This document shows positions 22,665-33,519 of a DNA stretch of 64,000 nt, piece by piece. This DNA comes from Monodelphis domestica (lineage: Eukaryota; Chordata; Mammalia; Didelphimorphia; Didelphidae). How positions within the stretch are numbered: position 1 is the stretch's first letter; each line of letters starts with the position of its first letter. The DNA lies in NCBI RefSeq assembly GCF_027887165.1, contig NC_077231.1:123146194-123210193 (forward strand), written 5' to 3'. The position numbers and the translations under genes are program-made. The notes beneath the pieces were generated by a model, which was not told the origin of the DNA, ran no database searches, and saw only the letters and a list, made by a program, of their open reading frames with translations.

Positions 22665-22691
22665 CTGAAAAAAGAAAATATGAGGGTTAAT
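22665..22691 (-). promoter_or_regulatory. NTF3: NTF3 splice acceptor, pyrimidine tract and branch point
   Basis: The gene strand reads TATTTTCTTTTTTCAG|ATCTTACAG, with AG at 22665-22666. A branch-point-like ATTAACC lies at 22685-22691. The reading frame stays open through the acceptor and upstream to an ATG at 22781, so the boundary rests on the splice signal and the known exon start rather than on a stop. Confidence 0.92.
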
Positions 22692-22869
22692 GGGGTCCAT
22701 GATGGCTGAGCACCCAGGCTGGTGGGTCCCAGCAAGCACTTTAACAGATATGGATTGTAAGATTACAAAAGTCTCATTCATCCCCCTTGAAGATTTTTCT
22801 AAAAATCATGTTGATAGTAACAACTTGAAACATCAAAATCATTTTTTTTCCTCTATGTGCTCTGAGTGT
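22692..22869. other. NTF3 upstream flank/intron, possible short-isoform leader
   Basis: From memory, human NTF3 also has a transcript whose 5' end lies just upstream of this exon, so this stretch may be leader or promoter of that form. I see no TATA box or CpG island. An in-frame ATG at 22781-22779 opens a 39-codon extension into the NTF3 exon. Confidence 0.35.
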
Positions 22870-23070
22870 CTTCAGTCCTTTTGAATCTGGAGTTTAAAGA
22901 CTGGATTTAGATCTGGGCTTTCACTTACCACCTGGGTGAGTTTGGACAAGTCACTCCCCCAGTCTGACCCTGAATTTCTTCATCAAATGAAATAATATTT
23001 GTAAAGTACATATTAGTACAGTCTCTGGTATATAGCAGGTGCTTAATAAATGCTTGTACCCTTCATCTGA
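22870..23070 (+). repeat. MIR SINE, sense
   Basis: 'GACTGGATTTAGATCTGGG', 'GTTTGGACAAGTCACTCCCC' and an L2-like 'AGCAGGTGCTTAATAAATGC' end. Confidence 0.75.
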
Positions 23071-23338
23071 ATATTAGAAGGTTGGACTAAATCTCTCTTG
23101 GATCCTATAAAATTCTAAATCCTTATAACAAGTTCATGAGATTTGCATTGGCTAGATTTTTATTATCTACTTTTTGGAGAGGAGGAAGGAGAAGGAAAGA
23201 AGGAAAAGCAAATTCAGTTATTTCAACAAAACCATGCTGAAAACTGAAGAATAGAGAAGTTAGGCAATCTTCTCAAAGTGAACATCCCAGGGCAAAGTTC
23301 GCATCAGAACCCTGCTTTTCTGATGGAATTCTCTTCTA

Positions 23339-23397
23339 CAAAAAAGAAAAGAAAAGAAAAAGAAAAAGAAAAAAGAAAAAAGAAAAAAAGAAAATGC
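23339..23397. repeat. (GAAAA)n A-rich tract
   Basis: About 60 bp of GAAAA/GAAAAA units. The Lys-rich open frame across it is an artefact. Confidence 0.95.
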
Positions 23398-23479
23398 CTT
23401 TTTACTGCAAGACTACATTTCCTACTTTTCTGTAATAGAGTAAACAAGATGTTATTCTTCTTGATCCTTCTTATATCTC

Positions 23480-23700
23480 TCTGGGGGATTGTCCCTTGAT
23501 TGGGGAATGGCTGAACAAATTGTGATAAATGATGGTGATGGAATACTATTATGTGATAAGGAACAATAAACTGCTTTATTTCTATAAGAACTGGAAAGAC
23601 CTCCATAAACTGATGTGGAGTGGAATTAGCAGAACCAGGAGGGCATTGTACACAGAAACAGAAACATTATATCTTTCTGGAATGGATAGACACGTGACCA
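23480..23700 (+). repeat. L1 3' region fragment
   Basis: Aligns by eye with 11795-11990 of the large L1: shared 'GGTGATGGAATACTATT', 'AGCAGAACCAGGAGGGCATT' versus 'ACAGAACCAGGATAACATT', and 'GTACACAGA'. An older, diverged copy covering the ORF2 end and 3' UTR start. Confidence 0.8.
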
Positions 23701-23879
23701 ATCTGAACATAAAAATTAGAAGTAAAAAATTAAAAACTCTCCATAAGATCTTTGTCATTGTCACATTACTGAAGCCATGTTCATGGTGCCCTTTGTGATA
23801 GTCTCAAGCATGGTTCTGTGCTCTCCTACATAATTCTCACTAACCCTGTCATTTTGTTGGCTAGGTTTGAATCAAGAAA

Positions 23880-24700
23880 TTTAATATTTTATTCATTGAA
23901 CAGACATTCATTTATTTAATGCCTACTGTATGTGCATCATGACATTAGGTCTGGGGGATAACTCAAAGCCTAGAGAAATCAACCCTTAAGCAAAATAAAT
24001 AAACAAACAAAAGCAACTTAACTGTTATACACTATTGCCTAATTGCATTAGAGAGGTGTGTGTGTGTGTGTGGGGGGATTACTATATGAGATCTACAGGA
24101 GAAACTGTTATGAGCAAGGGGAAATTAGGGAAAGTTTCCTAGGAAAAGTGGTGCTTCAGTTGGGTTTTGAAAAATGTGTGGGAAATTCAGCAGACAAAGC
24201 GAGGACACTTCAGAGATGGGGTCTGAGAATCCTGGTCCAGCCAGAGAATTGGGATCAACTTGGAAAGGTCATTTTATCCATCCTGCTCTCATACAAGATT
24301 CCCATGAAATACATCATCCTAGACAGAATCGATGAGCAGAAACACATGGAGTACCAGCTAAATTCACAGTTATTTTGTTAAATGCTTTGGGTAAGGAGCT
24401 AAGAATACGCACGGTTCAATCTCTTATGGGCTAACAGGGGAGACAACACAAACAACAGATGTCACGTACATGAATATAGCAATTATAAGAGAAAGGTGAC
24501 TAACACTGGGTTGCTAGTGGTGACCAGCCCCATATGGCACTAGTGAGTTGGGAAATGGAAACACTGAATCAGGGAAAGCTTCAGGGAGGAGACAGGCTTG
24601 AGCTTAAAGGAGGGAGGGAAAAGGAATGATGAGTAGGAAGGAAGATGTTTTCCATGCTGTGGGTCTACTGGGGGAAAAGAGGCTGAAATCTACATAAAGC
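23880..24700 (+). repeat. family A repeat, two diverged copies
   Basis: 'ACATTCATTTATTTAATGCC', then 'GGTGCTTCAGTTGGGTTTTG' and 'AATTCAGCAGACAAAGC' fit the family seen at 18125. A second start-like region, about 24365-24600, includes 'TAACAGGGGAGACAACA'. A short TG run (24056-24073) lies inside. Confidence 0.5.
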
Positions 24701-24759
24701 TCATAGCATTGTGAATCACAGCAAGCTCTGCTCAGTTGAAACCAGGAGCATAACTTTTT

Positions 24760-25255
24760 TTCTTTTTTTCTGTCTATCTACTTCCACCCTTATTGATGTC
24801 TTACCTGTCTTCTAAGCACAGCGTAAACATTACCTTCATGAGATGTTCCATAATTGCCTCAGGTGATAGTGAGCTCTCTCTTGTATGAACCATTATATTT
24901 GGTTTCTATATTTCTTTTATGAACTTACCACATTTTGCCTTGTTTCATAGGTATTTGGTTTATGACTAGACTTTTGGGGCAGTGAGATGGTTAAAAAGAA
25001 AAAGGAAAAAAAAACTGACCCTAGAACCACAAGATATGGGTTTGAATTCTGACTCTGATACTTACTCTGAGTCTTAGTTTCCAGTCTTGTAAAATGAATA
25101 CATTACCTACCTCAGGGAGCTGCTGTGATGGAAAAGCTTTGCAAACTTTAGAAATTCCTGGGATCTCCCTGAGGGCAAAGGAACTGGCTCCTCTATAGCT
25201 TTGTATATCGACCATGAGGGTTTAATAATTATTTGTTGAAGGAATAAATGTGTGG
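24760..25255 (+). repeat. L2 3' end with nested SINE
   Basis: L2-like text at 24760-24965 resumes at about 25195-25255 ('AATTATTTGTTGAAGGAATA'). A sense MIR/Mar1-type SINE lies between (about 24975-25190; 'GGTTTGAATTCTGACTCTGA'), so the SINE inserted into the L2. Confidence 0.6.
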
Positions 25256-25655
25256 CAGATATGACAAAATCAAATGTTTAAGTTTTTGGAAGCAATGGAA
25301 TATTTACACTTGATAGGAAGGGGAAAAGGAAGCCATTTGAGTTGGAAAGTGGGAAGAAGACATGCACAGTAGCAGTAGGCATAAAAGAAGACTTTAGGTC
25401 ACAGTGCTGATAGTAATTTGGAATTGGGGAAATTCTGAGAACAGTGAAGGAGAGTAACAAAGGAAGTCTTGCTTTCTTAAGAAATTTCTACAAGAATACA
25501 TATCTTTCCCCATAAATAACAACAATCTACATATTAATATACTGGATGCCTGTCTCTTGAGGTAGAGCTCTATTCATTAGACCATTCTGTTGTCACCATC
25601 ATGTATATTCAATACCTGAAATTTGACCAGGATTATAGGATTAAAATATACTAGA
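25256..25655. other. no recognisable feature
   Basis: Unassigned sequence. About 25270-25450 loosely resembles the middle of family A, without the landmark words. Confidence 0.35.
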
Positions 25656-25676
25656 AGTCAGTCAGTCAGTCAGTCA
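25656..25676. repeat. (AGTC)n microsatellite
   Basis: Five AGTC units followed by a pyrimidine-rich stretch to about 25740. Confidence 0.95.
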
Positions 25677-26279
25677 AGTCTGTCTTCCTGTCTGTCTTTC
25701 CCTCTCCCTCCCCTCCCTTCTCCACTTTCCCTTTCTCTTGACTCAGAGAAGGAAATACAGGGTAAGAAGAAACTAGAAGGGGTTTCACATCACTGACCAT
25801 TCTACTTACTTGTCTGGTTATCATGAGTTTTACATAGGCTGATTTGTGAAAACCAATGAACCTTGTCTCTTTCTTATATAAAGCGAAAACAAAACAAAAC
25901 AAAAATACTGCCCAAGTCCTTCTTGGCTCTAATTAAAGACTCCAATAAAATCCCTTTATGAAGTTCTCTCTAATGTTCCCTAATGCAATCCCCTGCTCTA
26001 GGTTTTCTAAGACCTTGACCAATGCCCCAGGCTACTCTTTCCTTACACATTAGAACCTTTTCCTACATATGTTATTTTTGTAGTCCCAGGAGCAGTGCTC
26101 CAACAAGGCTTTGCCATTTATTCAAATACCCCTCTAGGGAGCAAATTTTAATCCCTCCTTGCCTTTGTCTACACATGTAGGCTTCCTAAGGGAGCAGTTC
26201 AAATGGGAGAATGAGAAAGCAGCATAAAGTGGCATAAAGTTTGGACAAATAGCCTGGGTCTACCTTACAATCAATAAAA
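25677..26279. other. mostly unassigned, possible L2 remnants
   Basis: About 25925-26180 has the codon-free, C/T-rich texture of old L2 ends, but I cannot align it with confidence. Confidence 0.3.
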
Positions 26280-26510
26280 GTATTGATACTGATCTTGGGA
26301 CCATAAGATCTAAACTTGAGTTCTAGCTTTTCTACTTTTTTCTACGTCTAGCAGTGTGAGTTTTGGAGACTCATTTGACCCTTTCAGTCTCAGTTTTCCC
26401 ATCTGAAAAAATGGAAACCATAAAAGTTACAATGCTTCATACTGTTGTGAGGAAAGTGCTCTGGAAACCCTACAATGTCATAAAAATGTCAATTGTTATG
26501 ATGAGAAAGA
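26280..26510 (+). repeat. MIR SINE, sense
   Basis: 'CTTGAGTTCTAGCTTTTC', 'TTCAGTCTCAGTTTTCCCAT' and 'CTGTTGTGAGGAAAGTGCT' in MIR order. Confidence 0.7.
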
Positions 26511-26934
26511 CGGGTCACATCCTTTAGTTTGAAATTCACTTCTAAGAGTCCCTTTCACTCAACTTTTTGGTTCTGAACTATATCTCTCTCTAGATTCAAT
26601 TCTATGGAGTAGAATTCATCTTGGCCAATTGCAAGAACTGGAGGGGAGAAGGAGGAAGGGAGGTTCAACTGTGCAAAGGAATTCCCATTTGGCTTGTTGT
26701 CAGTCTTGCAAATTCTTCAGAGAATTTATTTCCAGAAGCTGTGAATACAAGGCAGGTAGGGCATGCTCCCATGATGACAGGTCATTGCTAGTGCTTTTGT
26801 GCTATCTCTTCTCTCTCATCCAAATACACAAGCTGAAGACTAATTCTTCCCCCAGTCATTGGAAAATAACCCCGGTCCCACTGTATATCATCTCAAGCCT
26901 CACAGAGGATACAAGAAGCAGACATAGACTATTA
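26511..26934. other. no recognisable feature
   Basis: Unassigned. The 102-codon open frame at 26629-26937 has no family signature and ends in repeat, so I do not call it. Confidence 0.4.
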
Positions 26935-27240
26935 TAGCTGGAATGGACCTCAGAAATCACCAAATATAATCACTAAGGCTCAAAGCTGAGAGGAACTCCT
27001 CCCAATGCACATCTTGGAAAACCATTCCTGCTAAGTAAAAAACTTCTTTGAAGAGAAACCTCCTATCTCCCCAAAGGTACCTTCTCTATTCCACTTTTTG
27101 ATGGTGCTAATTATTAATAAGTTCATCCCCATACTGAGCCAAAATTTTTCTCTCTGCAACTTCCACCAATTGCTTCTAGTTCAGTCCTCAAGAGCCAAGC
27201 AGAAGTCTAATCCTTTTTCCACATGACAGCCATTCAACAT
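26935..27240 (-). repeat. L3/CR1-like LINE 3' fragment, antisense
   Basis: Very typical antisense L3/CR1 text: 'CTTGGAAAACCATTCCTGCT', 'TCCACTTTTTGATGGTGCTA', 'TCTGCAACTTCCACCAATTG' and 'TTTTTCCACATGACAGCC'. Confidence 0.7.
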
Positions 27241-27600
27241 TTAGAATGGAACCTTCCCCACAGCCAATTTCCACTTAGTGACATTCTCCTCCTTTAAGAT
27301 CCAGCCCTCCACATCACCTCCACAATGACGTCCAATGAGAAATAACCCCTTCCTCTTTAAATCTCTCAGGTCTCTCTGACCTTTCCTATTCATTGGAACA
27401 TTTTCTAATTGAATTATATTCATTCGTGTATATGTCTCATTCTCCTCCCATTAGGTTGTGAGCTCTTTGAAAGATAAGACTTGTCATTTTTCATCTCTGA
27501 AGAGTAACAAGATTCTGAATGCATATTTCATATATATTCATTCACTCAACAAACATTAAGTATCTGTTATGTACAGAGAACTGTGTTTAATATTGAGGAA
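27241..27600 (+). repeat. L2-like end plus family A start
   Basis: 'TTAGGTTGTGAGCTCTTTGA' is an L2 3'-end signature. From about 27535 'TTCACTCAACAAACATTAAG' looks like the start of a family A copy. Confidence 0.5.
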
Positions 27601-27989
27601 GCTACAAAGTCAAGGTAAGATGGCATGTTTGTTTTACAAAGTAGGAAACTGGAATCCAAAGCAATTAAATACAAAGCTGCAGAAGACCCCATGAGCAGAG
27701 TAAGAGGGATATGACATCAGGTGCTCTGACTCCAAATTAAGTGTGCTTTGGACACTGATATTACCAACTTCTTACCCCTAAGAGGGCCAAATACTTCGGA
27801 AAAAATACAGCACAGAGATGTGGCCACAGAACAATGCTGCATATTGAAAGGACTCAGAGAATGTTGAAGCTACAAAGTACTTTAGAAATCCAGAAGCCCA
27901 GGAGCATTTAGAAAGGGAAAGGGGAAATTATAGCCAGCAAGGCCATACCAACACCAGGCTATACTAAATTGACCTAATTTTGTTTTTGA
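27601..27989. other. MIR-like antisense remnant and unassigned DNA
   Basis: About 27640-27760 has the layout of an antisense MIR ('TAGGAAACTGGAATCCAAAG', 'CAGGTGCTCTGACTCCAAAT'). The rest is unassigned. Confidence 0.4.
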
Positions 27990-28500
27990 CAGGATGATGG
28001 GATTAACAGATCAAGGGAATGCTATAGGTGTTGTTGAATATTCTGCTGGATCAAGCTAAGCAAGTCTCTCATTGTATATTGTGAGCAAGATGGAGAAAGG
28101 TAGACAGAATGAGAGTGTTTTTAGGTGGGTACCAAACTGCTTCAGTGACTGGACCCAAAGAATGGAGTCATTAGTGGGGTGAAACAATATTGGAGAGAAA
28201 GAGAGGGCCTTGGGGGTCTGTTCTTGATGTGCCATTCAGTATTTTTTTACTGATGGCTTGGACGAATTCACAGAAAGTATGCTTGTCAAATCTACAAATG
28301 ACATGAAATTAGGAGGGATAGTTAACATGCTGGATGATACAGTCCAGATCCCAAAAAATCTTGACAGGCTGAAATGATGAGCCAAATCTTATGAAATTTA
28401 ATAGGGATAAATGCAAAGCTCTCTATGCAAGCTTAAAAAAAAACTTCAAAAAAAGTACAGGGTGTGGAAGGATCACCTGGAAAAAAAATGAGAACTTTTA
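27990..28500 (+). repeat. L3/CR1-like LINE, reverse-transcriptase part, sense
   Basis: The DNA follows CR1/L3 RT text closely: 'ACAGATCAAGGGAATGCTAT', 'ACTGGACCCAAAGAATGGAG', 'AATCTACAAATGACATGAAA' (the degenerate F-DDT region), 'GGAGGGATAGTTAACATGCT', 'TTTAATAGGGATAAATGCAA'. No continuous frame remains. Ends at an A-rich stretch near a family A insertion. Confidence 0.75.
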
Positions 28501-28504
28501 GTTG

Positions 28505-28690
28505 GCCAGGAATCAGTCAATAAACATTTATTAAGCCTTTACTATGTGCCAATATTTGATTCAATACCTCTACATCAAGGCGTTAAATAAAAGGGTATAG
28601 AAAGGTAGGAGATAAATATTTATAAAGGCGTATACGTATCTGTACAGAAATAAACACACAGATATCACAGAAAGGGAACATGTCAGAAAC
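28505..28690 (+). repeat. family A repeat, start only
   Basis: 'CAATAAACATTTATTAAGCC' and 'TTTACTATGTGCCAATATTT', with later 'GAAATAAACACACAGATATC'. Confidence 0.5.
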
Positions 28691-28879
28691 ATATCTAGGC
28701 TTTTGTACAGAGCCAACTAGGTCCCCCCCTCCTTTTGATGTTAATTGCAAAATTAATTCAAATTGGCTTTGCTGTAAGCATAGATTCTGAAAGCTGGAAA
28801 CTACTTAATGGGACTTCATAAATGTAATGCCCTGACAAAAGACAAGACTGTGTGTGTTGGGAGAGATTTCCCGGTGGTA
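28691..28879. other. no recognisable feature
   Basis: Short unassigned gap between two LINE fragments. Confidence 0.4.
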
Positions 28880-29200
28880 TGTCTGCTGGGAATTGGTCTG
28901 GTTTTGGTTAATCTCTTTATTAATGATCCGGAAGCAGGGGAGGGAAGAAAACAGCAGATTAATTAAAACGTACAGATGATGCTCAATGGGAAGGTGTTGC
29001 AAACATCTGTGAGGACAGACCAATCAGACCGGGGCAGCCATAGGGGGCTAGAAGCATGGAAATAATACAGTGAAATCCAAACTAGGAACACGTAGGTTAA
29101 TCCATTGGGATAAGATGAATCCAAAACCAACATGGAGGGAAACATTTACCAAAGGATAAAGGGAGGAAGAGACTTGGGAATGCAACAAATAGCAAACTGG
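28880..29200 (+). repeat. second CR1-clade LINE fragment, sense
   Basis: 'TCTTTATTAATGATCCGGAA', 'CAGATGATGCTCAATGGGAA' and 'GTGAGGACAGACCAATCAGA' give, loosely, INDPEAG and a degenerate F-DDA region of a CR1-type RT. The wording differs from 27990-28500, so it is probably another subfamily. Confidence 0.6.
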
Positions 29201-29429
29201 ATGTGAACTTTCATGAATAATGCTATGTGTTTCCATAGCACCATCCTTTCCCAAGAGCATGAAGTACTTTTAAAAAAACCATCTCTCTCAATCACATAAC
29301 ACCTCTGGTGTGGTGGCAAGAATTACTGTTTCTCTCTTACTGAGTTTAAAAAAGAATGAAGTAAGAGGGGCAAGTGACTAAGTCAAGGTAATATAGCAAG
29401 CCCATGACTAGACAACCACCACCTAATTA
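29201..29429. other. no recognisable feature
   Basis: Unassigned. Confidence 0.4.
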
Positions 29430-29660
29430 GTAATAATGATAATTATGATAAAATCATATTTATAGAGCTTCCTCAACAACAACACTGCAGATTAGAGAGT
29501 ACAATTATTATTATTTCCATTTTAAATATAAAGAAACTGAAGTGCAAAGAAGCAATGTAGATGGCTCAGAGTCCTTTAGCTTATCTTTGTCAAGGACAAA
29601 GTTTGAACGTAGTTTTGCTGTCAGAGCAACACCCTTTCTTCTCCAATATGTGGCTTCATG
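29430..29660 (-). repeat. MIR SINE, antisense
   Basis: 'CATATTTATAGAGCTTCCTC', 'ATATAAAGAAACTGAAGTGC', and 'AAAGTTTGAACGTAGTTTTG' in antisense MIR order. Confidence 0.65.
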
Positions 29661-29724
29661 GCATGAGAAACAAGAACTATTTTATGTTAAAGGTAATAAA
29701 AAAACCCCCAAAGATGTTGAGAAA

Positions 29725-29950
29725 GCAAAGGTAGCCTGGTAGAGTGACAAGAACACTGGTCTTGGAGTCAAAAAAGAGCCAGGTTCAAGTCCCAACTCTG
29801 ACAACTGACCTTGCTCCAGTTGCTTAAGCTATCTGAGTCTGAGTATCCTCATTTATAAATTTAGGGACAATACCTCCATGGGTTTTGGGGAGAAAATTAC
29901 TTCATAAACCTTAAAGAATCATGTAAATATGAATCATTATAACCCTTTCA
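29725..29950 (+). repeat. MIR/Mar1-type SINE, sense
   Basis: 'AGCCTGGTAGAGTGACAAGA', 'CAGGTTCAAGTCCCAACTCT', 'CCAGTTGCTTAAGCTATCTG'. Confidence 0.7.
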
Positions 29951-30714
29951 CTGAGTTTCAGTTTTGCAAAAGGGTTGTTGGCTTGTAAAGATTCTTTAAT
30001 TTGAAAGGACAAATAGAAGGTTGGTAAGTTCTTCTTTCCAATCCTAGCAGGGCTACAATTATGATCATCAAAAAAAATAGAGAGAAGAGTAAGTGGAAGA
30101 TAAAGACCCTGATTCCAAAGTTATCATTCTTTTCATTATACCATGAAAAAGAAGATGGAAAATTCATTTCTTGTTCTTAAAGATTCCTGGATTTTCTTAG
30201 TTGAGTTCATAATTTTGAAGTTGTAGCACCAATATGTAAGGATGGAGTTTACACATCAGAGCTGGACTTTGAAATGGACTTTTACAAGGAGCCACAGAGG
30301 GGCATGTACACAAGAAGGGATGGGGTCAAAGAGGAGATCCTACTGAAGAAAAATGTGCTTGAAGTTCCAGAGAAAATGTAAAGAGACAGAGAGATGTTGG
30401 GCAGCTCATGGACCAAAAGAGTGGATCTCATATGTCATGTAGTTTCTCTAGATAAACACATGCACCTAGGGAGCAACATCAGGAGACAGAGGAAGAAACA
30501 GAAAATGAGGGGGAAGAAGAGGTGATTTTGAGGTTTGAAGAGGGAAGGTGAGAGTTAAGATGGAAATGTTCACTCTCACACAGCTGTGGAGGGAAAGTCA
30601 AATGAACTAAAAGGATAAAAAGAATTTGCACAACAGGGATATAATGCATTGAGGACAGAGCTGGAGTTATTCCTTGTTCAAGTGGATTCCAAACACAGAT
30701 CCATAGGGAAGTAA
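29951..30714. other. no recognisable feature
   Basis: About 750 bp unassigned, purine-rich in the second half (30360-30560). No gene seen. Confidence 0.4.
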
Positions 30715-30880
30715 TGACCTACTATGATAGCTCACATTTATATTATATTCTAAGGTTTGAGAACACTTTATAGTCTCCCAATAATGTGAGGTACCAAGGT
30801 ACTAACTATCATTCCTATTTTGTAGATGAGGAAACTGAAGTCTAAAGAAGTCAAGGTTGCTAAATGCCTTCTGGAATAGG
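30715..30880 (-). repeat. MIR SINE, antisense
   Basis: 'GATAGCTCACATTTATATTA' and 'TTTTGTAGATGAGGAAACTG'. Confidence 0.75.
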
Positions 30881-31009
30881 GAATGTGGGTTTTCCTGTCT
30901 ATTCAAGGACATAGGTAAGAGCTTCTTCATTTTTTTGGTCAGGTATAAATTATATGCATACATACATATATACATATATATGTCATATGTATATATGGCA
31001 TCCAGGACT

Positions 31010-31215
31010 AATGCTCTATAAGGCACAAGACAGAAAAGTAGCCCAGAATCAGAAAGTCCTGGTTTCAAGATCCTTCCCTGGCAAATACAAGCTATATGAC
31101 TTTGGGGGAAAAATACCTTAAATTTCCAAAACTCAGTTTCTTCATATGTAAAAAAAAGAATGGGGTGGGTAGGCAATGGCCTTAATGGATTCTAAAATAC
31201 ATTCTAGTTCTAAAT
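31010..31215 (+). repeat. MIR SINE, sense
   Basis: 'AGAAAGTCCTGGTTTCAAGA', 'CTCAGTTTCTTCATATGTAA' and 'TGGCCTTAATGGATTCTAAA'. An ATAC microsatellite (about 30955-30995) precedes it. Confidence 0.65.
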
Positions 31216-31644
31216 TGATGATGTTAGATGTTCTGAGGCAAATCCTTGGAGAGGGTTTTATTTGGATTATTACTGAAAGAATTCTTCCAGGTAGTCAGGG
31301 GCCCAAGTGAAACATGAGCTACAATTGTAATACATGGCACTTGGCTTATCCACACAGAATGGAATTTTCTAGCATTAAGATATGTATTCTTATAGAGTAG
31401 AAATTGGACCTGTGATCTCTGCAACTCATAATCTTAAGAGTTGCTTGGGGTACACAGTTACATTGCCAGAATATGTCAGAAGTGGGACATGAACCCAAGT
31501 TTTGCTCTCTTTGTTTATAAAATGTCTCCCTCATATGCCTCTTTGAATTTTGTGCCCAGAGCTGCTGCCTATCTTTGTTTATGACCAATTCTAGCTTTTC
31601 TGTAATGCCTTTCCTTGGAGAATCCAAAGAAATCACATTCTGGA
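31216..31644. other. no recognisable feature
   Basis: Unassigned. A short MIR-like piece may lie at 31420-31510 ('AAGTGGGACATGAACCCAAG'). Confidence 0.4.
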
Positions 31645-31800
31645 AAATCTAAAGATTCAGAATTGGAAGGGACCTTGGACATGATCTAGGCCAACTTTCC
31701 CATTTTATAGGTAAAATAACTAATGCACAGGCAATTGAATAAAAAGGGAATAAACTAGCAATCAAGATTCAAACTCAGATCCAGTGCTCTGGCTCCTGAA
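31645..31800 (-). repeat. MIR3-like SINE, antisense
   Basis: 'CAGAATTGGAAGGGACCTTG', 'TTTATAGGTAAAATAACTAA' and 'TTCAAACTCAGATCCAGTGC'. Confidence 0.7.
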
Positions 31801-31809
31801 TCACAAGAG

Positions 31810-32008
31810 GGTCTTCCTCACTTCTCTCACCTCTCTCTCCCTTCTCCCCCCTTTCTTCCCCTTCTCCCTCTTTCCATCCTTTCCCCTTCTCCCCCTCCCT
31901 CCCTTTCTGTCTCTCTCTCCCCCTTCTCCTTCTCCCCCATCTCCCTCTCCCTCCTTCTGTCTCTGTCTGTCTGTCTCTGTCTGTTTGTGTCTGTCTGTCT
32001 CTACTTAG
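31810..32008. repeat. long pyrimidine tract ending in (TGTC)n
   Basis: Nearly 200 bp of T/C on the plus strand, grading into CTGT units. The Arg/Glu/Gly-rich and Pro/Ser-rich open frames here reflect composition only. Confidence 0.95.
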
Positions 32009-32629
32009 TTGAAAGTAGAGATATGGAACAGAATATTCTTTCATGGTCAAATGACAGGGAAGACACTGTGTGGTCTGTGGTCTGAAATGGGGGAAGAGAT
32101 TGAAGGCAGTGAGTTTGTACTGTGTTGCTGTTAGAAGAATTTCATGTTATTGGAAACATTACCCGCCTCTATCCCTGAGGCAATAAGAAAGGGAAGATAT
32201 GGCACATGTCAAAGCAATGTTAACTAATAGCTAGCTCTGTGAAAAGGGTTAGTGCTGAGATCCCCTGAGGCCTCAGAAAACCTAGTGTCTGCTTAAGAAG
32301 GCATCCTGCCTTGACAAAGAATGTGGATGGGGCTTTGTGTCAAGACATCATTCTAGCCAACTCCAACCCAGTTTCTTCCACTTGTACCAACCTTCTGTAG
32401 TTCCACATATTTCATACCCTACCTGCCTGAGGGCAGATGATGAAAGGGTCAGGAGAGAAAAGCTGAAAGAGATGTTGAAGCTATTGGCTCAGCACTGTCT
32501 TTGGATTATTGAAAGATTCTGCTTATGCTGGGGCATGTCTTTGTCTTCCAATAATAACTGTGGGAGTTGGGAATAAGCTTCATAAATCCACCTTATGCCA
32601 TCTTTAATGGAATCTAATGCCCCATTAAG
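32009..32629. other. unique sequence, no gene seen
   Basis: About 600 bp without a recognised repeat or convincing open frame. Confidence 0.4.
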
Positions 32630-32900
32630 AGAAATGTTGTCCAAAACCAGGTTCATGATAGTCTCCCCATCAGATCAAATATGCAGGACTGTGTTTAGTT
32701 CTAAGTGGCACTTTTTATAAAGGATGTAGATAAGCCACCATGTTTCCTACCAAAAAGGGTGAAGGGACTTGAAAAATTTGCAGAAGGATCTGGGGAATAT
32801 TTAACCTGGAGAAATGAACACTTAGGGAGATACAATCTATAACATTTAGTATCTAAAGCACTGTCCCACAGAAGAAATAACAGATTTAATTCCTTAGTGA
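32630..32900 (+). repeat. L3/CR1-like LINE, sense
   Basis: 'CAGGACTGTGTTTAGTTCTA', 'GATGTAGATAAGCCACCATG' and 'TTTAACCTGGAGAAATGAAC' correspond to the sense form of text seen antisense at 45360-45430. Confidence 0.65.
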
Positions 32901-32924
32901 ACTATCTTATAAGCTCATGATCCC

Positions 32925-33340
32925 AGAATTGGAAAGAAGCTTAGAGTTCATTTAGTTTGGTCTTTACTGGAAGCAAGTTATATCTCTAAGAAGGGTCATC
33001 CAATCTCTTTCTGAATACCTTTGGTGACAGGGAACCCATTCTACTTTTTAACAGCTCTAATGTTTGTGACACTTTGGTTTATGCAGTGCCAAAAGTTGTT
33101 TCCTTGTAACTTCTAATTGATCCTAGTTATAACCACTAGAGATCTGCAGAAAAAAGCAAAGAAGCACAAAAGCTGCTTTTCTTCCAGAGTTAAGCAGGAG
33201 AGGTCTTACTCATCTTCTATCTCATCCTTCAAATATCTGAAGGTAGTTATGACTTCTTCTGTCTTCTCTGAACTCAATATTCCCATTGCCTTTGATGAGT
33301 TCTTGAGTGGTATGTGATTGAGTCCCCTCACTATTACACC
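32925..33340 (-). repeat. L3/CR1-like LINE, antisense
   Basis: Opposite orientation from its left neighbour: 'CATCCAATCTCTTTCTGAAT', 'TCTACTTTTTAACAGCTCTA', 'TTGTAACTTCTAATTGATCC', 'CTTCAAATATCTGAAGGTAG'. Confidence 0.65.
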
Positions 33341-33519
33341 AGTTGCCCTTCTATCTCTAGTTCAGTGGCCATAATAGCCTTTTTAATTTCTTTTCTATGT
33401 CTTCATTAAAGTAATCCCCAGCATGGTTCCCCTGCCTAGGTCCTTCATCAGTTTATCTTCTTAAAATAAAAATCAATAAATTAAAATAAAATTTAATTAT
33501 TTAAAATTTAAAACTAAGT

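Noticed and set aside
31775-32050. Arg/Glu/Gly-rich (minus) and Pro/Ser-rich (plus) open frames
   Set aside because: Composition artefact of a 200-bp pyrimidine tract.
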